DNA from: Devosia salina
Lineage (GTDB): Bacteria; Pseudomonadota; Alphaproteobacteria; Rhizobiales; Devosiaceae
DNA length: 64,000 nucleotides
Reading direction: 5' to 3'
Assembly: GCF_019504385.1 (NCBI RefSeq)
Contig: NZ_CP080590.1
Location: 3,080,001 to 3,144,000, forward strand
Position numbers and translations under genes: made by a program
Notes under the pieces: generated by a model
What the model saw: the letters and a program-made list of their open reading frames with translations, nothing else
What the model was told of the DNA's origin: nothing
The model's database searches: none
Part shown: positions 29,018 through 37,434 of the stretch, piece by piece
How positions within the stretch are numbered: position 1 is the stretch's first letter
How the letters are laid out: each line of letters begins with the position of its first letter

Positions 29018-30063
29018 TCCGCGACCGGCGCCCAGAGCACCACCTCGATCCGTTGCGCGCCGGTCGCCAGCATGACCAGCCGGTCAAAACCCAGCGCCAC
29101 TCCGCTGGCCGCGGGCATGAAATCGAGCGCCGCCAGGAAGTCCTCGTCAATGGGATAGCGCTCACCATAGAGGCGGTGCTTTTCGGCCATCTCCGCCTCG
29201 AAGCGCAGGCGCTGCTCTGCCGCGTCGGTCAATTCACCGAAGCCATTGGCCAGTTCGACACCCGAGGCATAGACCTCGAACCGCTCGGAGACCCGCGCAT
29301 CGCCCGGCACGCGCCGGGCCAGCGCCGCTTCGCAGGCGGGATAGCGATCGAGCACGGTCACGCGCCCATTGCCCAGTTGCGGCTCGACCTTTTCGACCAG
29401 AACCTGGGTGAACAAATAGCTCCAGCTTTGGTCGTCCGGCAAGGCCATGCCAGTGCGCACCATTTGCGCCGCCAGCGCCGCACTATCGGGCACGCCATCG
29501 GCATCCATGGTGGCCAGGAGATCGATGCCGGCAAAGCGCTGGAATGCCTCGGCCACGCTGATCCGCTCGGCTTCGGCATGTGGATCGCAGCGCCGCCCGC
29601 GGAACGTGAATTGATCGATCCCGGTCACCTCGGCCGCCAGCCGGATGATGGCCAGCGTATCGGCAATGATCGCCTCATAAGGCGCATTGGCGCGATACCA
29701 TTCGAGCATGGTGAATTCGGGGTGGTGCAGCGCCGAGCGCTCGCGGTTGCGCCACACATGCTGCAGGCTCGCAATGCGGGTTTCCCCGGCCGCCAGCAGC
29801 TTCTTCATGGTGAATTCTGGCGAGGTATGGAGATACATCGCCTGCCCCAGGCCGTCATTGCCGGTCATGGTCGTGCCGAAGGCATGCAGATGCGTCTCAT
29901 TGCCCGGGGAGCGTTGCAGCCCCGGCGGGTCCACCACCAGAAAATCGCGCTCCGCCAGCCACATCCGCACCGCCGCGTCGATCCGCGCCCGCGCCCTCAG
30001 GGCCGGCTGCCGATCGGCATGGCGTTCGGGATGCCACCAGGGCGATATGTCGGATGCCGTCAT
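29014..30063 (-). CDS. epmA: EF-P--(R)-beta-lysine ligase EpmA (GenX/PoxA)
   Basis: This 349-residue class II aminoacyl-tRNA-synthetase-like protein corresponds to the LysRS catalytic core without the tRNA anticodon domain. Motif 2 appears as VWRNRERSALHHPEFTMLEWYRA and motif 3 as ASGVALGFDRLVMLATGA. EpmA attaches beta-lysine to the conserved Lys of EF-P. I chose ATG 30063 (TASDISPWWHP) because the conserved N-terminal helix starts there. It is coupled to epmB by ATGA and divergent from efp across a 131-bp region. Confidence 0.93.
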   Translation of the reverse strand: MTASDISPWWHPERHADRQPALRARARIDAAVRMWLAERDFLVVDPPGLQRSPGNETHLHAFGTTMTGNDGLGQAMYLHTSPEFTMKKLLAAGETRIASLQHVWRNRERSALHHPEFTMLEWYRANAPYEAIIADTLAIIRLAAEVTGIDQFTFRGRRCDPHAEAERISVAEAFQRFAGIDLLATMDADGVPDSAALAAQMVRTGMALPDDQSWSYLFTQVLVEKVEPQLGNGRVTVLDRYPACEAALARRVPGDARVSERFEVYASGVELANGFGELTDAAEQRLRFEAEMAEKHRLYGERYPIDEDFLAALDFMPAASGVALGFDRLVMLATGAQRIEVVLWAPVAE

Positions 30064-30194
30064 TCTCTGGTTTCTTGCCGTCCGGTCTGGCGAAAGGGCG
30101 CGGAATATTGTATCGGGCGCACCACGCACGCGAATTCCGGCGCCCGGACGGCCCTGCCTCTAGACCGCGCCAACGAAACGAACAAGGAAGAAAT

Positions 30195-30764
30195 ATGGTC
30201 AAGGTCATCGCCTCGTCCCTGCGCAAAGGCAATGTCGTCGAGCAGGACGGCAACCTCCACGTCATTCTCACGGCCGAAAACGTCCACCCCGGCAAGGGCA
30301 ATTCGGTGACCAACGTCACCATGCGCCGCATCTCCGACGGCGTGAAGGTCATCGGCCGCTGGCGCACCGTGGAAATGGTCGAGAAGGCCGACGTGGACGA
30401 CCGCGAATATGACTACCTCTATTCGGACGGCGAAGGGCACCACTTCATGGAGCCCTCGACCTATGAACAGATCACCGTCTCGGACGACGTGATCGGCGAT
30501 CAGAAGGCCTATCTTGCGGACGGCATGAAGGTGCACCTGATGACCCATGAAGGCATCGCGCTCTCCATGGAACTGCCCCAGCGAATGACCTTCGAGATCG
30601 TCGAGACCGAGCCGGTCGTGAAGGGCCAGACGGCTTCCTCCTCCTACAAGCCTGCCGTGCTGAACAACGGCCTGCGCGTCATGGTGCCCCCGCATATCGA
30701 CGCCGGCACCCGCATCGTCATCCTGACCGAAGACAATTCCTACGTCGAACGCGCCAAGGACTGA
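30195..30764 (+). CDS. efp: Translation elongation factor P
   Basis: This 189-residue three-domain EF-P has K34 at the tip of loop HPGKGNS, the site of beta-lysylation by EpmA. The S1-like domains follow, with the C-terminal VPPHIDAGTRI motif. EF-P rescues ribosomes stalled on polyproline stretches. AAGGAAG precedes ATG 30195. With epmA and epmB divergent next door, substrate and two modifying enzymes form a complete local module; the hydroxylase EpmC is not seen. Confidence 0.97.
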   Translation: MVKVIASSLRKGNVVEQDGNLHVILTAENVHPGKGNSVTNVTMRRISDGVKVIGRWRTVEMVEKADVDDREYDYLYSDGEGHHFMEPSTYEQITVSDDVIGDQKAYLADGMKVHLMTHEGIALSMELPQRMTFEIVETEPVVKGQTASSSYKPAVLNNGLRVMVPPHIDAGTRIVILTEDNSYVERAKD

Positions 30765-30786
30765 CCTGCGGCCGCGCCTCGCGCGG

Positions 30787-30813
30787 TCAAAACGCTCCGG
30801 TGGAGCGTTTTGA
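30787..30813. repeat. Perfect palindrome downstream of efp
   Basis: TCAAAACGCTCC and GGAGCGTTTTGA form a 12-bp perfect stem around GGT, 23 bases after the efp stop. The T-rich right arm allows a role as efp terminator; it may also be a REP-like unit. The rest of 30814-30910 shows nothing clear. Confidence 0.6.
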
Positions 30814-30913
30814 GCAGGTCAGGCCTGGAGAGCTATGCTCGCAGGGCGGCAGGCGGCGATCAGGCCACGAGACCTATGGTCGAGTGGCCCACCCCCTCCA
30901 CTGGCACAATCCA

Positions 30914-30943
30914 AAAATAGAAACGGGCCCTTTCGGGCCCGTT
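30914..30943 (-). terminator. Terminator after the DUF2934 gene
   Basis: AACGGGCCC and GGGCCCGTT form a 9-bp stem around GAAA, followed on the minus strand by TCTATTTTT. It begins two bases past the stop of the gene at 30945. Confidence 0.8.
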
Positions 30944-30944
30944 C

Positions 30945-31148
30945 TCATTTGTCCAGAATTTCGCGCTCCGCCTCGACCCAGTGCAGGTCCGAGCGATCCG
31001 GCGGCGTGCCTTCTGCCAGCCACCGGTCATAGGCCAGCTGCCGGATCAGTGCCTGCTTGGCACGCAGCCAATAGGCCATGGCCTGCCCCTCCGGCCGGCC
31101 GTCCTGTTCCCAGAGGAAATAGGCGGTCCGCCGGATCTGCTCGGCCAT
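30945..31148 (-). CDS. DUF2934 small protein
   Basis: This 67-residue protein has the DUF2934 motif EQIRRTAYFLWEQDGRPEG (residues 3-21), followed by a helix with WLRAKQ. Proteins of this family are common in Hyphomicrobiales and have no assigned function. Many sit near stress genes, as here beside a DUF892 ferritin-like gene. ATG 31148 was preferred over ATG 31166 because the domain begins right there. A good terminator follows. Confidence 0.75.
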   Translation of the reverse strand: MAEQIRRTAYFLWEQDGRPEGQAMAYWLRAKQALIRQLAYDRWLAEGTPPDRSDLHWVEAEREILDK

Positions 31149-31181
31149 GGCGGTGCTCTTGTGCACCGGCCCGGCGCCGGG

Positions 31182-31673
31182 TCAGGCCGCAGCCTTGAGG
31201 TTGACAGCAGACTTGGCCAGCTTGGTCAGCTTCTGGTCAGTAGCTTCTTCTTCCTTCAGGGTCTCGAGGAACAGGTTGAGCGCCTCGGTGTGACCGAGCT
31301 GCTTGGCCCAGGTCGCCAGAGTGCCGTAGCGGGCAATCTCGTAGTGCTCGACGGCCTGGGCGGCCGAGACCAGGCCCGCATCGAGCGCCTGCGTCCCCTT
31401 GAACTCGTCCATGATCTCCTTGCCTTCCTCGATGATCCCGAGAATGGCATCGCAGGTCTTGCCGCGCGGGCTCTTGCCCAACAGCTCGAACACCTTTTCG
31501 AGCCGTTCCACATGGACTTCGGTCTCGGCGCGGTGCTGTTCGAACCCGGCCTTGAGGTCTTCCGACGTCGCGGCCTTGGCCATCTTCGGCAGGGCCTTGA
31601 GGATATGCCGTTCGGCGAAATAGATGTCCTTGAGGGTGTCGAGGAACAGATCGTCCAGTTGCTTGTCGGCCAT
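31182..31673 (-). CDS. DUF892 (YciE/YciF) ferritin-like protein
   Basis: This 163-residue, all-helical protein has the YciF family start LDDLFLDTLKDIYFAERHIL and paired Glu/His positions (FEQHRAETEVH, EHYEIARYG) that bind a di-metal centre in ferritin-like folds. Homologues are induced by osmotic and general stress. GGAG precedes ATG 31673. A short Lys/Ala tail ends the protein. It is probably co-transcribed with the DUF2934 gene 33 bp downstream. Confidence 0.85.
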   Translation of the reverse strand: MADKQLDDLFLDTLKDIYFAERHILKALPKMAKAATSEDLKAGFEQHRAETEVHVERLEKVFELLGKSPRGKTCDAILGIIEEGKEIMDEFKGTQALDAGLVSAAQAVEHYEIARYGTLATWAKQLGHTEALNLFLETLKEEEATDQKLTKLAKSAVNLKAAA

Positions 31674-31774
31674 TTGTCTCAGCTCCAGATTTGAATGGGT
31701 GACGACGCTGGCCGAGCAACGGCGCACCGCGAGCCGAAGTTCCGGCTCGTCCCGATCACATCTGGTTCGACGGG

Positions 31775-32743
31775 CTAGAAGAAGCGCTGGGTCAGCCAGG
31801 CCATCTGCTGGCGGTCCTGGAAGGGTCCGCCGCCTTCGTGGTTGTTGAACTCGTATTCCACGATGGTCTTGTCGCTGCCGCCAAAGGCCTTGAAGGCACC
31901 ATAGACGGTCGAGGGCGGGCAGATGTCGTCCATCAGGGCGACCGAGAACAGCGCCGCGGCCTTGCTCTGGCGGGCAAAATTGACGCCGTCGAAATAGCGC
32001 AGCGTCTCGAACACGACGTCCTTCTTGTCGCGGTGCTGGGCCAGGAAGCGCGCGATTTCGCCGTAAGGGTCGCGCCCTGCCACGCGCACGGCGCGGGGAA
32101 AGTCGCAGAGGAACGGCACATCCGGCATGACCGCCTTGACGCGATCGTCGATGCCGGCAACGGCCAGCGCAATGCCGCCGCCCTGCGATCCGCCGCAGAC
32201 GGCCACCCGGTCGGGGTCCACATAGTCCTCGCCGATCAGTGCGTCGATGGCCCGGACCCCGTCGATGAACAGGCGGCGATAGTAATAGTCGTTCTTGTCC
32301 AGAATGCCCTTGGTCATGACACCCGGAAGCTGGCTGGTCGACCCCACCGGATCGGGTGTTGCGCCCGTGCTCCACCCCGAACCCTGGCCCCTTGTATCCA
32401 TGCGGAAATAGGCAAAGCCCGACGCCGCCCAATGCAGCAGCTCGTGCGGAAAGCCCCGACCGCCGCCATAGCCGACATATTGGACCAGGAGTGGCAGGCG
32501 CCCCTGGCGCGCCTTGGGAAGAACCAGCCAGCCCTTGACCGGATGGCCGCCAAAACCGGGAAAGGTGACGTCAAACACCTCAAGCAGCTTCAATGTGGTA
32601 TCCGCGGGCGCCATGTTCACGGCACCACCCGTCGCTCGCGTCTCAGCCAGCGTTTCGCGCCAGAATGCCGCAAAATCGGCAGGCATGGTGACGGCACTCT
32701 CATAGGTGTCGAGAGCGGGATGGACGATATCGGGAAAGGGCAT
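31775..32743 (-). CDS. CE7 acetyl xylan esterase / cephalosporin-C deacetylase
   Basis: This 322-residue alpha/beta-hydrolase of carbohydrate esterase family 7 carries the family marks RGQG (118-121), GGSQGGG with nucleophile S186, and the charge-relay D272 (ALMDDICPP) and H302 (NNHEGGG). There is no signal peptide, as expected for these cytoplasmic oligomers. They remove acetyl groups from short xylo-oligosaccharides and related acetyl esters. It stands alone between small genes, and no xylan hydrolase is adjacent. Confidence 0.9.
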   Translation of the reverse strand: MPFPDIVHPALDTYESAVTMPADFAAFWRETLAETRATGGAVNMAPADTTLKLLEVFDVTFPGFGGHPVKGWLVLPKARQGRLPLLVQYVGYGGGRGFPHELLHWAASGFAYFRMDTRGQGSGWSTGATPDPVGSTSQLPGVMTKGILDKNDYYYRRLFIDGVRAIDALIGEDYVDPDRVAVCGGSQGGGIALAVAGIDDRVKAVMPDVPFLCDFPRAVRVAGRDPYGEIARFLAQHRDKKDVVFETLRYFDGVNFARQSKAAALFSVALMDDICPPSTVYGAFKAFGGSDKTIVEYEFNNHEGGGPFQDRQQMAWLTQRFF

Positions 32744-32830
32744 GTCGAATAACCGGACTTGAATGGAAGCAGCGGTAATCTGCGCCTCGCGCCAGCATTA
32801 TTCCAGTCGCCAGCGCAGGTTGCGCACGAC

Positions 32831-33268
32831 TCATTGCGCGCGGAAGAGGCTCCGGTGATAGGCGATCATTGACCTTTCGGGCCAGAGGGCGATGTCCTCC
32901 GGCAGCGATAGCGGCCGCCCGCATCGGTCTGCGGGCTGACCCGCCGCCGCCCCTGTGATCTCGGGATAGGGCGCATAGGCATGATAGTCATCGCTGATCC
33001 AGACAAGACCCTTGCCCAGGAGACTGGCAACCGCCGCCTCCACCACGAGGGCATTGCCCGGCCGCATCACGCCGCCATGCCCCAGAGGCTGGAACAGGAA
33101 CACCTCAAGGGTGTCGGAGCCCTCACCCGAAGCCGGGCTCTGCCCCGTCACGGCACAGCGGCACTGATAGAGGTCCAGCATGAGGCGCCGGAAGGCGACG
33201 GCATCATCCAGCGCGAAACCACGCTGCATGCCTTCGCCAAATCCACCATAGCGCCTGAAGCTGCCCAC
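32831..33268 (-). CDS. HNH-endonuclease-like protein with degenerate active site
   Basis: This protein of about 145 residues starts at GTG 33268, preceded by a strong AGGGAGGAG. It follows the layout of putative HNH restriction-type nucleases: LMLDLYQCRCAVTG (zinc/cysteine entry), then LEVFLFQPLGHGG, NALVVEAAVASLLGKGLVWI and a tail helix. In active members the second element reads xAHIxP and a later HRLFD supplies His. Here AH is replaced by FL and HRLFD by AASLL, so the catalytic His residues are missing. A structural or DNA-binding remnant is likely, and the family call is tentative. Confidence 0.5.
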   Translation of the reverse strand: MGSFRRYGGFGEGMQRGFALDDAVAFRRLMLDLYQCRCAVTGQSPASGEGSDTLEVFLFQPLGHGGVMRPGNALVVEAAVASLLGKGLVWISDDYHAYAPYPEITGAAAGQPADRCGRPLSLPEDIALWPERSMIAYHRSLFRAQ

Positions 33269-33367
33269 GCCCCGCTCCTCCCTACTGGGAAAAGACACTA
33301 CGGGGTTTCCGCTATTGCGCAATCACCCGCATGGGGAATGCGCATGGCGATCTGGCAGGGGCCGAGC

Positions 33368-34318
33368 CTAACGGCCCACGGTCTCACGGAAATGCGCCAG
33401 AACTTTTTCTGCATCGACACGCGTACAGATCGTCTGTGCCGGGCGGGCCGCCCAATCGGGATGACCGCCTTTGCGCGTTTCGGGCATCTGGATGGTCTGA
33501 CCGACGGCCACGCCATCGCGGACGACCAGGACAGGACCACGCCGCGTTTCGAACCATTCGGGCCGCAATGCATAGGTCACTGCCAGCAGATCATGGCCCA
33601 CCACGCCGGACAGGCCCATGATCTCCTTGTAGAACCGCGCATAGTGGTCGCACATCTGGCGCAGCAGCTCGCCATTTTCGCCCACTTCGTTTGAGAGCGC
33701 AGCGAGGTAATCGGTATCGAGAATGATATCGTGGGTGACGTCTAGCCCCACCACCGCGACCGGCCAGTCGGCGGCGAAGATTTCGTCGGCCGCGACCGGA
33801 TCGCCATGGATATTGGCTTCGGCCGCCGGGGTGATGTTGCCACTGCGGCCTTCATAGCCGAAGGCCCCACCCATGATGATGACCTGCTTGGCCAATTGCG
33901 CGACCGCCGGTTCGGCCCGCAGCGCCAGGGCCAGATTGGTCATGCGGCCCACCGCGATAATGGTCACCTCTCCCGGATGCGCCCTGACCATGTCGATGAT
34001 GAACTGGCTGGCCTCGTCGGCATGAAGACCCGCCTCGTCGACGTCCGGGATCTCGATCTCGCCCAGCCCATTGACGCCATGCACGATGACCGGCTCGGCC
34101 TTGTCCACGCCATCCAGCGTCTTGCCGGCGCCCCTCACGACGGGCGCGGACAGGCCGAACTGTTGGCGCAGAAACAGCGCATTGCGCGTTGTCGTGGCGA
34201 TATCGGCATTGCCGACAACGGTGGTGATGCCCAACAGGTCGATTTCCGGCAGCTTGCTGAGATAGAGCAGCGCCATGGCATCGTCGATGCCGGGATCGGT
34301 ATCAAAAATGACTTTCAT
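33368..34318 (-). CDS. Nucleoside hydrolase (IUNH family)
   Basis: This 316-residue hydrolase has the calcium-binding family motif IFDTDPGIDDAMALL at residues 4-18 and later EANIHGDP and HDLLAVTYAL, where the catalytic His sits. These enzymes split ribonucleosides into base and ribose. ATG 34318 puts the conserved strand at the very start. It is divergent from the F420 operon with 165 bp between. The palindromic operator lies on the operon side, so co-regulation is possible but not shown. Base specificity cannot be told. Confidence 0.9.
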   Translation of the reverse strand: MKVIFDTDPGIDDAMALLYLSKLPEIDLLGITTVVGNADIATTTRNALFLRQQFGLSAPVVRGAGKTLDGVDKAEPVIVHGVNGLGEIEIPDVDEAGLHADEASQFIIDMVRAHPGEVTIIAVGRMTNLALALRAEPAVAQLAKQVIIMGGAFGYEGRSGNITPAAEANIHGDPVAADEIFAADWPVAVVGLDVTHDIILDTDYLAALSNEVGENGELLRQMCDHYARFYKEIMGLSGVVGHDLLAVTYALRPEWFETRRGPVLVVRDGVAVGQTIQMPETRKGGHPDWAARPAQTICTRVDAEKVLAHFRETVGR

Positions 34319-34419
34319 CGTCTCATTCGTCTCGTGTTCCGGCCCCATGCCGGGAAGAATCGGAATAGGCTCTCGCCCGAGTGGTATTTCGTCGTCACCG
34401 CGCTTTATCACGAAGCGGC

Positions 34420-34449
34420 TTGACTATCGACCTTTTTTGACCAAACGAT
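34420..34449 (+). promoter_or_regulatory. Predicted promoter of the F420 operon
   Basis: TTGACT (34420-34425) and, 18 bp on, AACGAT (34444-34449) are a possible -35/-10 pair ahead of the dehydrogenase gene. The -10 part lies inside the palindromic operator, so a bound regulator would repress. Confidence 0.45.
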
Positions 34450-34453
34450 CAAA
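34436..34453. promoter_or_regulatory. Palindromic operator 1 (F420 operon)
   Basis: TTTGACCAAACGATCAAA is a near-palindrome 30 bp before the dehydrogenase start. Its flanks extend the symmetry to TTTTTGA...TCAAAAA. The reverse complement of operator 2 (39266-39283) differs from it at only two central bases. Size and form fit a TetR-family site; the regulator is not in the window. Confidence 0.7.
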
Positions 34454-34483
34454 AATCGAACGCGGCAGTCTGGAGGGACGACC

Positions 34484-35485
34484 ATGCGCTTTGGCTACAA
34501 GGCTTCGGCGGAGCAGTTCGCACCCAATGACCTGCTGCGCTTCGCCGTTGAGGCCGAACAGGCTGGCTTTGACTCGGTCTTCGTATCCGACCATTTCCAG
34601 CCCTGGAAGCATACCGATGGCCATGCCCCTTTCGCGCCGGGCTGGATGTCGGCCGTGCTGGCCCGGACCGAAAAGATCATCCTTGGCACCTCGGTGCTGA
34701 CACCGACCTTCCGCCTGCACCCCACGGTCGTGGCCCATGCCTTCGGCACCATGGGCGCCATGTTCCCCGGACGCGTCATCCTCGGCGTCGGCACCGGCGA
34801 GGGGCTCAATGAGGTCCCGGCGACCGGCATCGAATGGCCTGAACTAAAGGAACGCTCGGCGCGCCTCCGCGAAGCGGTACGCCTCATTCGCCAGCTCTGG
34901 AGCGAGGACCGCGTCAGCTTCGAGGGCGAATATTACAAGACCGTCAGCGCCACCATCTATGACAAGCCGGCCGAACCCGTGCCGATCTACATTGCCGCCG
35001 GTGGGCCGCTCAATGCCAAATATGCCGGGCGCGCGGGCGATGGCTTCATCTGCACCTCCGGCAAGGGCGCCGAACTCTATCTCGATCAGCTGCTGCCCAA
35101 TGTCGAGGCCGGCCGCGCCGAAAGCGAGCTCAAGGACAAGCCGTTCGAGCGCATGATCGAGGTCAAGGTTTCCTTCGATACCGATCCCGACCGGGCACTG
35201 AACGACACCCGCAACTGGGCGGCGCTCTCGCTATCCGCGGAAGAAAAGCATTCGGTCAAGGACCCCGAAGAGATGGAACGCCTGGCCGACGCCCTGCCCA
35301 TCGAGCGCGTCGCCAAGCGCTGGATCGTCTCGTCCGATCCCGATGAGCATGTGGCAGCGATCAAGACCTACATGGACTACGGCTTTGACCACCTGGTGTT
35401 CCACGCGCCGGGTACCGACCAGAGCCGGTTCCTGGATCTCTACACCAGGCAGATCCTGCCGCGGCTGCGGAGGCTGGCGACGTGA
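34484..35485 (+). CDS. fgd: F420-dependent glucose-6-phosphate dehydrogenase
   Basis: This 333-residue luciferase-like TIM-barrel enzyme closely matches mycobacterial FGD1 from end to end (GYKASAEQFAP, VSDHFQPW, GTSVLTPTFR, GVGTGE, KYAGRAGDGFICTSGKG). The residues known from FGD1 are all present with an offset of 3 to 4: H37, W41 and E106 at the active site, and K194, K255 and R279 for the sugar phosphate (FGD1 H40, W44, E109, K198, K259, R283). It should reduce F420 with glucose-6-phosphate. GGAGG precedes ATG 34484. The stop overlaps cofE by GTGA. FGD is best known from Actinobacteria, so transfer is likely. Confidence 0.93.
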   Translation: MRFGYKASAEQFAPNDLLRFAVEAEQAGFDSVFVSDHFQPWKHTDGHAPFAPGWMSAVLARTEKIILGTSVLTPTFRLHPTVVAHAFGTMGAMFPGRVILGVGTGEGLNEVPATGIEWPELKERSARLREAVRLIRQLWSEDRVSFEGEYYKTVSATIYDKPAEPVPIYIAAGGPLNAKYAGRAGDGFICTSGKGAELYLDQLLPNVEAGRAESELKDKPFERMIEVKVSFDTDPDRALNDTRNWAALSLSAEEKHSVKDPEEMERLADALPIERVAKRWIVSSDPDEHVAAIKTYMDYGFDHLVFHAPGTDQSRFLDLYTRQILPRLRRLAT

Positions 35486-36294
35486 CCCCCCGTTTCTCCG
35501 TCTGGGGTATTCCCGGCATTCCCGAGATTGAAAAGGGCGACGACCTCGTTGCCCTGATTGCCGCGGCCATCGCGGCACAGGCTGCGGCTGACCCTGACCT
35601 GGCGCTGGAAACGGGCGACATTCTCGTCGTCACCTCCAAGATCGTTTCCAAGGCCGAAGGCATGCAGGTGCCCGCAGCTGAACGCGAACAGGCCATCGCC
35701 GCCGACACGGTGCGCGTGGTGGCCGAACGCGTGCATCCCGGCGGCACTTTCCGGATTGTCGAGACGCGGCAGGGCCTCGTCATGGCCGCCGCCGGCATCG
35801 ACATGTCCAATGTACCCGAAGGCCTGGCGCTGCGGCTGCCGGCCGATCCCGACGCCTCGGCCCGGGCGCTCTGCGCGGGGCTGCGCGAGAGGTTCGGTGT
35901 CGAGTTGGGACTGGTCATCACCGATACGATCGGCCGCGCCTGGCGCATCGGCCAGACCGACATGGCGATCGGCGCGGCTGGCCTGCAATTGACCGACGAC
36001 CTGCGCGGCGCGGCCGATGCCAATGGCCGCCCGCTGCACGTGACCCAGGCCGTGATCGCCGACGAGATTGCCGGGGCCGCCGACCTCGTCAAGGGCAAGA
36101 CCACCGGCATTCCGGTGGCCGTGGTGCGCGGGCTTGGGCGCTTTGTGCTCGACCTCGACACACCCGGCGCCCGCAGCCTCACCCGCACCGGCGACGACGA
36201 TATGTTCCGCTTCGGCTCGGCCGAGGCCTATCGCCTTGGCTATGAGGCGGCCATGGCCGAACTGAAGACCAAGAAAAAGCAGCGTCAGGACTAA
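35482..36294 (+). CDS. cofE: Coenzyme F420-0:L-glutamate ligase CofE
   Basis: This 270-residue single-domain ligase adds glutamates to the lactyl-phospho side chain of F420-0, using GTP. Family features are GIPEIEKGDDLVALI near the N-terminus, GDILVVTSKIVSKAEG (about residues 46-61), ITDTIGRAWRIGQTDMAIG (about 152-170) and DLVKGKTTGIPVAVVRG (about 202-218). Actinobacterial FbiB has an added nitroreductase-like half that is absent here. GTG 35482 overlaps the dehydrogenase stop (GTGA). No cofC, cofD or cofGH homologue lies in the window, so its substrate may be imported F420-0. Confidence 0.92.
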   Translation: MTPRFSVWGIPGIPEIEKGDDLVALIAAAIAAQAAADPDLALETGDILVVTSKIVSKAEGMQVPAAEREQAIAADTVRVVAERVHPGGTFRIVETRQGLVMAAAGIDMSNVPEGLALRLPADPDASARALCAGLRERFGVELGLVITDTIGRAWRIGQTDMAIGAAGLQLTDDLRGAADANGRPLHVTQAVIADEIAGAADLVKGKTTGIPVAVVRGLGRFVLDLDTPGARSLTRTGDDDMFRFGSAEAYRLGYEAAMAELKTKKKQRQD

Positions 36295-36299
36295 TTCCC

Positions 36300-37247
36300 A
36301 TGCGTCTCCTCCTTATCGCACTCTCGGGCCTGGGGCTTCTGACCGCCCCCACGCAGGCCTTTGCGGCAACCAGCTATCCCCTCAGCCTCGACAATTGCGG
36401 GCAGACGGTGACGCTCGACGCCGCGCCCGAACGGGTCGTCGCCATAAAGTCCACCGCCACCGAATTGCTGCTCTCGCTGGGGCTGGGTGACCGCATTGTC
36501 GGTGTCGGCTTCCAGGATGGACCGCTGCCGCCACACCTGGTGCTGGCCGGTTCCGGGCTACCGGTGCTATCCGAAAAACTGCCCAGCCAGGAAGTGGTGC
36601 TCGAGACCGAGCCGGACTTCATTTATGGCGGCTGGGAAAGCAATTTTGCTGCCGATGGCGCGGGCGAACGGCCGACGCTGGCCCAACTCGGCGTCGCCAC
36701 TTATGTGGCGCCCGCCGCCTGTCGCTCGATCAAGCCGGTGAAACTCACCTTTGACCAGCTCTTTGCGGAAATCACCGAGATGGGCGCCATTTTCGACTTT
36801 GAGGACGCAGCGGCCGGGCTGGTGACCGAGCAGCGAGCCATCCTGGCGGCAATTGCCCCCGACACACGCGGCCTGACGGCGCTCTGGTACTCCTCCGGTA
36901 CCAAGACCCCCTATGTTGGCGCCGGTAGCAATGCCCCGGCCATGATTTTGGAAGCGCTGGGTCTCGCCAATATCTTCGCTGATGTCGACGAGGGCTGGAC
37001 CTCGGCCTCCTGGGAAGCCATCGTCGATGCCGATCCCGACGTGATCGTGCTGGTCGATGCCGCCTGGAACTCGGCCGAGCAGAAAAAGCAGCTGCTGGCC
37101 GAGAACCCCATTACCAGCCAGTTGGACGCCGTCATCAACCAGCGCTACCTGGTCATTCCCTTCCCCGCATCCGAGGCCGGGGTGCGCAATGTGCCAGCCA
37201 CGGCCGACATGGCGGCGCAATTGGCCCGGCTGACTTTCGGGGAATGA
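36300..37247 (+). CDS. Putative F420-0 ABC transporter substrate-binding protein
   Basis: This 315-residue periplasmic binding protein of the BtuF/FecB class has a signal peptide ending QAFA (about residue 22). The ligand-binding fold includes RVVAIKSTATELLLSLGLGDRIVG and DFIYGGWESNF, and has Cys residues in DNCGQ and PAACRS. It lies 5 bp after cofE and ahead of a FecCD-type permease and ATPase. That arrangement matches a small transporter family proposed, from its coupling to cofE and FGD in actinobacteria lacking other F420 genes, to import F420-0. The ligand here is inference from context; cobalamin or heme binding is the alternative. Confidence 0.75.
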   Translation: MRLLLIALSGLGLLTAPTQAFAATSYPLSLDNCGQTVTLDAAPERVVAIKSTATELLLSLGLGDRIVGVGFQDGPLPPHLVLAGSGLPVLSEKLPSQEVVLETEPDFIYGGWESNFAADGAGERPTLAQLGVATYVAPAACRSIKPVKLTFDQLFAEITEMGAIFDFEDAAAGLVTEQRAILAAIAPDTRGLTALWYSSGTKTPYVGAGSNAPAMILEALGLANIFADVDEGWTSASWEAIVDADPDVIVLVDAAWNSAEQKKQLLAENPITSQLDAVINQRYLVIPFPASEAGVRNVPATADMAAQLARLTFGE

Positions 37248-37280
37248 GACACGGCACGCGGACCCTCGGCCCCATCGCAT

Positions 37281-37376
37281 CCCTCCCCCCTGAGGGGAGG
37301 GACCGAGGGTGGGGGTCCGTCGGCATCTCACTGAACCACCCCCCTCCCCAACCCTCCCCCTCAAGGGGGGAGGGAG
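37281..37376. repeat. Compound palindromic intergenic repeat, copy C
   Basis: Hairpins CCCTCCCC/GGGGAGGG (about 37281-37301) and CCCTCCCCC/GGGGGAGGG (about 37352-37374) flank an inner GGGTGGGGG/CCCCCCTCCCC pair. It has the same plan as copies A and B. It lies inside the F420 operon between the binding-protein and permease genes, where it could modulate relative mRNA levels. Confidence 0.65.
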
Positions 37377-37434
37377 CAAAAGAGCGTGCCGCCGGTGGGC
37401 TTGAGGAGGGGGTGCCGGCGCACGCAATACCAGC

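Noticed and set aside
35482..36294. cofE as the N-terminal half of an FbiB-type fusion
   Set aside because: The frame stops after 270 residues, the length of stand-alone CofE, and the next gene begins a signal peptide 5 bp later with no nitroreductase-like part.
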